10,842 bases of DNA from Auxenochlorella pyrenoidosa (lineage: Eukaryota > Chlorophyta > Trebouxiophyceae > Chlorellales > Chlorellaceae), in the NCBI GenBank assembly GCA_001430745.1, contig KQ482011.1, positions 154,190 through 165,031 of the forward strand, given 5' to 3'. The translations under genes and the position numbers were made by a program. Below the pieces are notes generated by a model that searched no databases, was not told the DNA's origin, and saw nothing but the letters and a program-made list of their open reading frames with translations. Below, piece by piece: positions 8,701 through 10,842 of the stretch (positions within the stretch are counted from its first letter, which is position 1; every line of letters begins with the position of its first letter).

Positions 8701-9179
8701 CGCCACGCCGGCCTGCCCGGCCCGCCTGTCAGCGCTGGCTGCCTCGCCTGCCCTGCAGCCCCCGACCAGCAGGCAGCTGCATGCCCACGTACAGAAAGCC
8801 TGCTGATCCAAGTGAATTGCCGCCTGTGACTCCTGACCCGCCACTGGTTCCCCAGGCTGAGAATGCCTGCCCCTCACCCCCCAACCCCCACCCCACCCAC
8901 CCCTAGATCTACGGCTGGCCCTTGGGCCTCACCCCAAAATGGCGGCGGCTGGTCGACCCTTACAAGGCGGCTGCCTGGAAGCTGCTGCAGCGGTGCCTGC
9001 GGCCGCTGCGCTGCGGCCGCAGCGCAGGCGGCTGCGGCGGCTGCTGGCGCCAGCGGCGCCAGGGCAGCGACGCCGGCGCGGCCACCAGCGGCGACGACGC
9101 CGCTGGCATCGAGGTTGTGCCCACCGAGGGCGGTGCCAAGCCGACAGGCGCGCTGTCGTTTCGCGCCAGCGCGGAGTGA
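2725..9179 (+). CDS. Nucleobase-ascorbate transporter (NAT/NCS2 family), about 19 exons
   Basis: Exons: 2725-2765 (tentative), 2949-3187, 3420-3472, 3718-3802, 3989-4080, 4397-4489, 4766-4857, 5059-5102, 5400-5517, 5761-5872, 6053-6133, 6414-6633, 6969-7058, 7226-7260, 7368-7419, 7722-7805, 8248-8443, 8636-8678, 8907-9179. Sum 2043 nt, 680 residues, all phases consistent. Residues 1-94 are a hydrophilic, partly acidic N-terminus; DRPPWPL (101-107) precedes TM1. Family landmarks: GLQTFLTMLG (112-121), GGSFAY (171-176), PYPGQWG (346-352), ESIGDYY (374-380) with Glu374 and Asp378, and the NAT signature ENVGAISVTG (424-433). About 14 membrane helices are expected. NATs are proton- or sodium-coupled carriers of purines, uracil or ascorbate; the substrate here cannot be fixed. 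The Cys/Gly-rich C-terminus is probably cytosolic. Start alternatives: ATG 3076 in exon 2 gives 624 residues. Four or five introns use GC donors. Family call is firm; exon 1 is not. Confidence 0.88.
2766..2948 (+). other. Tentative GC-AG intron 1 of the transporter
   Basis: The proposed exon 1 (ATG at 2725) ends TTGAG and is followed by GCAAGT, the best possible GC donor. The acceptor ACGTGCAG ends at 2948, and the phase (2) matches the open frame of exon 2. If the true start is the in-frame ATG at 3076, this would be 5' UTR or not an intron at all. Confidence 0.35.
3803..3988 (+). other. GC-AG intron 4 of the transporter
   Basis: Exon 4 ends ACG CAA G and the intron begins GCAAGC. It ends CCTGCAG at 3988 and exon 5 resumes AC GTC GCC GAC. 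The phase-1 join gives GGTTQDVADVV, continuous with the family pattern. The nearest GT donors (GTGCAG at 3830, GTAAGC at 3858) give the wrong frame for exon 5. Confidence 0.8.
4109..4140 (+). repeat. 18-bp tandem repeat near the start of intron 5
   Basis: GACCATATTGTGCC occurs at 4109 and again at 4127, period 18, followed by C(C/T)GC. It starts 28 nt inside intron 5, whose donor is the weak GTCTGC at 4081. The unit resembles the exon 5 end CCCATAGTGCAG only loosely, so relation to the splice site is unproven. Confidence 0.6.
4502..4569 (+). repeat. G-rich simple repeat in intron 6
   Basis: A GGT run passes into GTGT and then GGGT repeats and ends in eight G at 4562-4569, starting 12 nt inside the intron. 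Several runs of three or more G make a G-quadruplex possible on the coding strand and in the pre-mRNA. It codes for nothing in the model, since exon 6 ends at 4489. Confidence 0.75.
4848..4929 (+). repeat. Duplicated donor junction of intron 7, with possible 21-nt mini-exon
   Basis: The 16-mer GGATGCTCAAGTGAGG is exact at 4848-4863 and 4914-4929, 66 bp apart. Each copy contains exon end CTCAA plus donor GTGAGG. Between them is an AT-rich stretch with a pyrimidine tract and an acceptor GAGCTGCAG ending at 4902. Positions 4903-4923 could therefore be a 21-nt exon in phase, adding seven residues (KYSGMLK) in the WML-KHLSP segment. Skipping it gives the usual family spacing, so the main product probably lacks it. 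Confidence 0.75.
5103..5399 (+). other. GC-AG intron 8 of the transporter
   Basis: Exon 8 ends ATC CTG G and the intron starts GCAAGT, a perfect GC-donor consensus, ending TTTGCTGCAG at 5399. The phase-1 join gives ISILGLSLYSAGWP, the expected family continuation. The overlapping GT at 5107 (GTGGGC) would put exon 9 out of frame. Confidence 0.85.
5873..6052 (+). other. GC-AG intron 10 of the transporter
   Basis: Exon 10 ends ACG CAG and the intron begins GCGCGC, ending GTGCTGCAG at 6052. The phase-0 join gives GASANTQKACTTSQ, which lines up with the TQ-x-x-C region of plant NATs. GT sites further in (GTCTTG, GTTCGT) could also splice in phase but would add 9 or more residues not expected in the family. 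The donor is a weak match beyond CAG|GC. Confidence 0.65.
6134..6413 (+). other. GC-AG intron 11 of the transporter
   Basis: Exon 11 ends CCG GGG CAG and the intron begins GCGCGC, ending CCCTGCAG at 6413. Phase 0 joining restores PYPGQ-WGSP, the near-invariant family motif, so the donor position is fixed by protein similarity. No GT donor lies at the boundary. The 12-mer CAGGCGCGCCCC is identical to that at the intron 10 donor. Confidence 0.82.
6296..6452 (+). repeat. Tandem duplication across the exon 12 acceptor
   Basis: Two adjoining units, 6296-6373 and 6374 to about 6450, both begin TCACCGTCT, pass through a CCCTGCC-rich tract and a GCAG acceptor, and continue into TGGGGGTCCCCA...CTTCACCTCTGCCGG. 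Exon-like starts are at 6341 and 6414. The upstream copy has lost one A (CCCCATC for CCCCAATC), so its frame is broken; the downstream copy is the functional exon start. Confidence 0.88.
6614..6795 (+). repeat. Duplicated donor junction of intron 12
   Basis: The end of exon 12 and start of intron 12 (6614-6670) recur, diverged, at 6740-6795. Both carry GGT(T/C)CA, GCC, then GGTGGGC, GAGATAGGCT, GGAGGT and TGAGGGA; about 6 differences in the last 41 positions. True donor GT is at 6634, the copy's GT at 6759, offset 125. Similarity seems to continue to CACTTGCAGG at 6721 and 6834. The extension to the copy donor meets an in-frame stop at 6642-6644. Confidence 0.82.
7619..7752 (+). repeat. Duplicated acceptor junction of exon 16, in frame
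   Basis: GCAGGCTTCTCCA appears at 7619 and at 7718. Downstream sequence is similar but diverged (AGGGCGGGTCTCGACTTGC against GGAGGGCGTGGACCTGC). The offset is 99 nt. Translation of the upstream copy gives GFSTRAGLDL, beside GFSNLEGVDL in the true exon, in the same frame with no stop between them. Confidence 0.8.
8002..8021 (+). repeat. (TGCC)5 microsatellite in intron 16
   Basis: Five perfect TGCC units. It lies in intron 16, and no function is apparent. Confidence 0.8.
8158..8275 (+). repeat. 90-bp duplication at the exon 17 acceptor, in frame
   Basis: A 26-nt block encoding PDYFNSYT is exact at 8160-8185 and 8250-8275. Each copy follows an acceptor: CCTGCAG ending at 8157 and CCCTCAG ending at 8247. 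The offset of 90 nt preserves frame and the intervening codons contain no stop. The insert between the copies is C-rich and encodes mainly Pro and His. Confidence 0.9.
8222..8906 (+). repeat. Identical C-rich tract at the 3' ends of introns 16 and 18
   Basis: The 19-mer ACCCCCCAACCCCCACCCC occurs at 8222-8240 and 8876-8894, in each case just before an acceptor (CCCTCAG at 8247, CCCTAG at 8906). It replaces the usual T-containing pyrimidine tract. These are also the two introns in the gene whose main acceptor is not GCAG or TTTCAG. Confidence 0.75.
9006..9027. repeat. Perfect 22-bp palindrome inside the last transporter exon
   Basis: The arms CTGCGCTGCGG and CCGCAGCGCAG meet without a spacer. 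It lies in the Cys/Arg/Gly-rich tail (residues about 624-632) and is followed by a second short inverted repeat, TGGCGCC-AGC-GGCGCCA at 9042-9058. Most likely a by-product of GC-rich low-complexity coding. Confidence 0.85.
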
Positions 9180-9968
9180 CGCCCCTGTGCACACGCTCTC
9201 GGCTCGGTGAAGCCTCCCAGGACCCTTTTGCAGGGTCTGCAACCGTGGCGCCGGCCTCACAACGGTGGTCGGGCCCGCGGAAGGTGCCAGCCTCACCCCT
9301 TTGACGTTAATGCCACTTGTCAGAATTTTCCACGCCCCTGTAGTGGCGCTACTGGTGATCCTGTGCCTGCCTGTACCCTTCTTGTAGAAACTTGTCCTCG
9401 TTCTAATGCTGCCTGTCTACTCCTGCTACCTGTCCATTCTACCACTTAGCAATCTTTCTGCCACCACTCCAGACGATCTGGTGCTTTCAGCCAATGAGCA
9501 GAACGCTGTACACTGTGATGACCTGGGCGTCCACGTCTGACAAGAGTGTATGTCGCAGAGCCAGCAGAGGCGGCAGAATGAAAGCGAGCGTTGTGTGTGT
9601 GCTAAAGGATGCGTGCTGTCGTTCTCGCACTGGTGCGTGGTGGCGAGCATGGGTGCAAGGAAGGGAGCGTGGAAGGAAACAAGGTGTGCAGCAAGGCTAT
9701 TACCAGGCCGCGAAAAAGGCTGCGGGCGATTGCCTCGCTCGCAAAAACTCGCTCAAAGAGGTGCTGCTTCCTGGTGCCCGCCCCCAAGGAGGGGAAGGGG
9801 TGGCCCAGGGATCCGCTGCACCGCAAGCGCCGCTGCGCGGCGACAACAGAGGCTGCTAATCCGCCATGCACAGCAGCGCAGGAAGCCCGAGCTGGCAGGC
9901 CGGCCGCTGCTACCCCGGGCTCAGCGGGCGGGGGAACAGGGCACACGTGGGCATGCTCCCGTGGGCGC
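9180..9968. other. Convergent 3' flanks of the transporter and the calnexin-like gene
   Basis: This 789-nt region follows the transporter TGA (9177-9179) and the minus-strand TAA (9971-9969). It should hold both 3' UTRs. No TGTAA was found on either strand here, only TGTAG at 9339 and 9384 on the plus strand, so poly(A) sites cannot be placed. Base composition is less GC-rich at 9300-9600 than in the flanking coding DNA. Open frames on both strands show no recognisable domain. Confidence 0.5.
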
Positions 9969-10834
9969 TTAGTCGCGGCGTGCGCGGCGGCGGGTAGCCT
10001 TGCCCTTGCCCTGCTGCTGCTCCTCCTCGCTCTCCTCCTCAATCTCCTCTGCAGGGGCAGGCGGGGTGGGGTGGGGGGGAGGCACCGATTCTCAGAACCC
10101 GCTCCCGCCAAACGGGCAGCAAGGTTGTCAGCCCTGCGCCTCACCGCCCCCAGGTGGTGAGCTGTGAAACATGCAGAGCCGAGCAAGCGCAGCGCCCAGG
10201 CCTCAAACACATGGCCAGCATCCGGGGCGAGCTTCCCCACTCAGCCCCCATGCCCGCCGGCTGCGGCACCCACCCGCCGGCTGCTTCTTGCCGTTCTTCT
10301 TGGCCGCCGCCGCGGGCTGCTCGCCCTCTGCTTCAGCCTCCTCCTCGGACTCCTCGTCGTCGGCCTCGGTCACATCCTCCTTCTTGGCCCTGCCAGCATC
10401 ATCCTGCACGCCGAGGGGGTGGGGCAGAAGGAGGGGACCGAAAACCCTAAACCGCCAGTCTTTCCAGCGAATGGCACCGGCCTGCTGACGCGGGCACACG
10501 GACTGGCGACGGCACGGCGACGTGGGTACAGCAGAAAGTGCCAGAGAGGCAGACGCCGGCCTGCTGGCCTCTTAGGTGCAGCTTGGAATGGAGGGTCCCC
10601 CCTGCTGATCAGTGGCATCAGCACCGCCTACCCAGCCTGGCCCACCCCCCGGCCGCCCACCTTCTTGCCACCGCCGCGACTGAGCAACAGGGCCAGGGGC
10701 GTCACTCCGATGGCCACCAAGGCGGCCAGAAGGTAGATGGGCTGGGCCTCGAAGACGGCGCGCACGGGCGCCAGCTGGGCGGCGAGGGGCTTTAGCACCG
10801 GGGAGTCAAACACCAGGGGCACCAGGGCGGCAAA
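9969..10834 (-). CDS. Calnexin-like ER membrane chaperone, C-terminal part only
   Basis: Minus-strand exons 10834-10661, 10403-10274 and 10048-9969 encode the last 127 residues; the rest lies past the right edge. An acceptor TTTTGCAG precedes 10834. Introns are GT-AG and phases join (0, 1). In order: a hydrophobic pre-membrane linker, the motif FEAQP, one membrane segment (YLLAALVAIGVTPLALLLS), GGGKK, then a tail rich in Glu, Asp and Lys, ending KATRRRARRD. Calnexins share this layout: QP before a single transmembrane helix, GGKK after it, an acidic cytosolic tail and an arginine-type ER-retention end. Calnexin binds monoglucosylated glycoproteins in the ER lumen and aids folding; that lectin domain would be in the missing exons. 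Without it, another type I ER protein with an acidic tail cannot be excluded. Confidence 0.65.
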
Positions 10835-10842
10835 CTGCAAAA

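Noticed and set aside
9426..9972. Several open frames in the convergent 3' region on both strands
   Set aside because: They overlap each other, show no domain or splice pattern, and lie where two 3' UTRs are expected.

Overview
The window looks like nuclear DNA of a green alga, most likely a Chlorella-type trebouxiophyte. It is GC-rich and intron-dense. Its exons are short (35-273 nt), its introns mostly 100-440 nt, and most acceptors read TGCAG. No bacterial operon structure, RNA gene, CRISPR array or intact transposon was seen. All gene models below were built by reading splice sites, phase and protein-family similarity by eye; no search was run.

Layout. (1) 1-399: no supported gene. (2) 622-1991, minus strand: a four-exon gene for a 150-residue secreted protein with two chitin-binding (CBM14 / peritrophin-A) modules, with a candidate TGTAA poly(A) signal at 400-404. 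(3) 1992-2724: an intergenic region between two divergent genes, probably a shared promoter region. (4) 2725-9179, plus strand: a gene of about 19 exons for a nucleobase-ascorbate transporter (NAT/NCS2 family), about 680 residues in the model given. The family core from exon 3 to exon 19 is well supported; the first exon is tentative. (5) 9180-9968: convergent 3' flanks. (6) 9969-10834, minus strand: the last three exons of a membrane protein best read as calnexin, with one membrane segment, an acidic cytosolic tail and an arginine-rich ER-retention end. Its N-terminal exons lie beyond the window.

The three genes are not an obvious pathway: cell wall or secretion, solute uptake at a membrane, and ER protein folding. 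The unusual part is the architecture of the transporter gene. At least four of its introns can only be removed with a GC donor instead of GT, and two of these donors share the same 12-nt context. At five exon-intron junctions a short segment spanning the splice site is duplicated nearby, leaving a decoy donor or acceptor. Two decoy acceptors are exactly 99 and 90 nt upstream of the true ones, in phase and free of stops, so they could give isoforms with 33 or 30 extra residues. A third is out of frame and decayed. One duplicated donor creates a possible 21-nt mini-exon. This recurrent duplication of splice junctions is the most interesting signal in the window.
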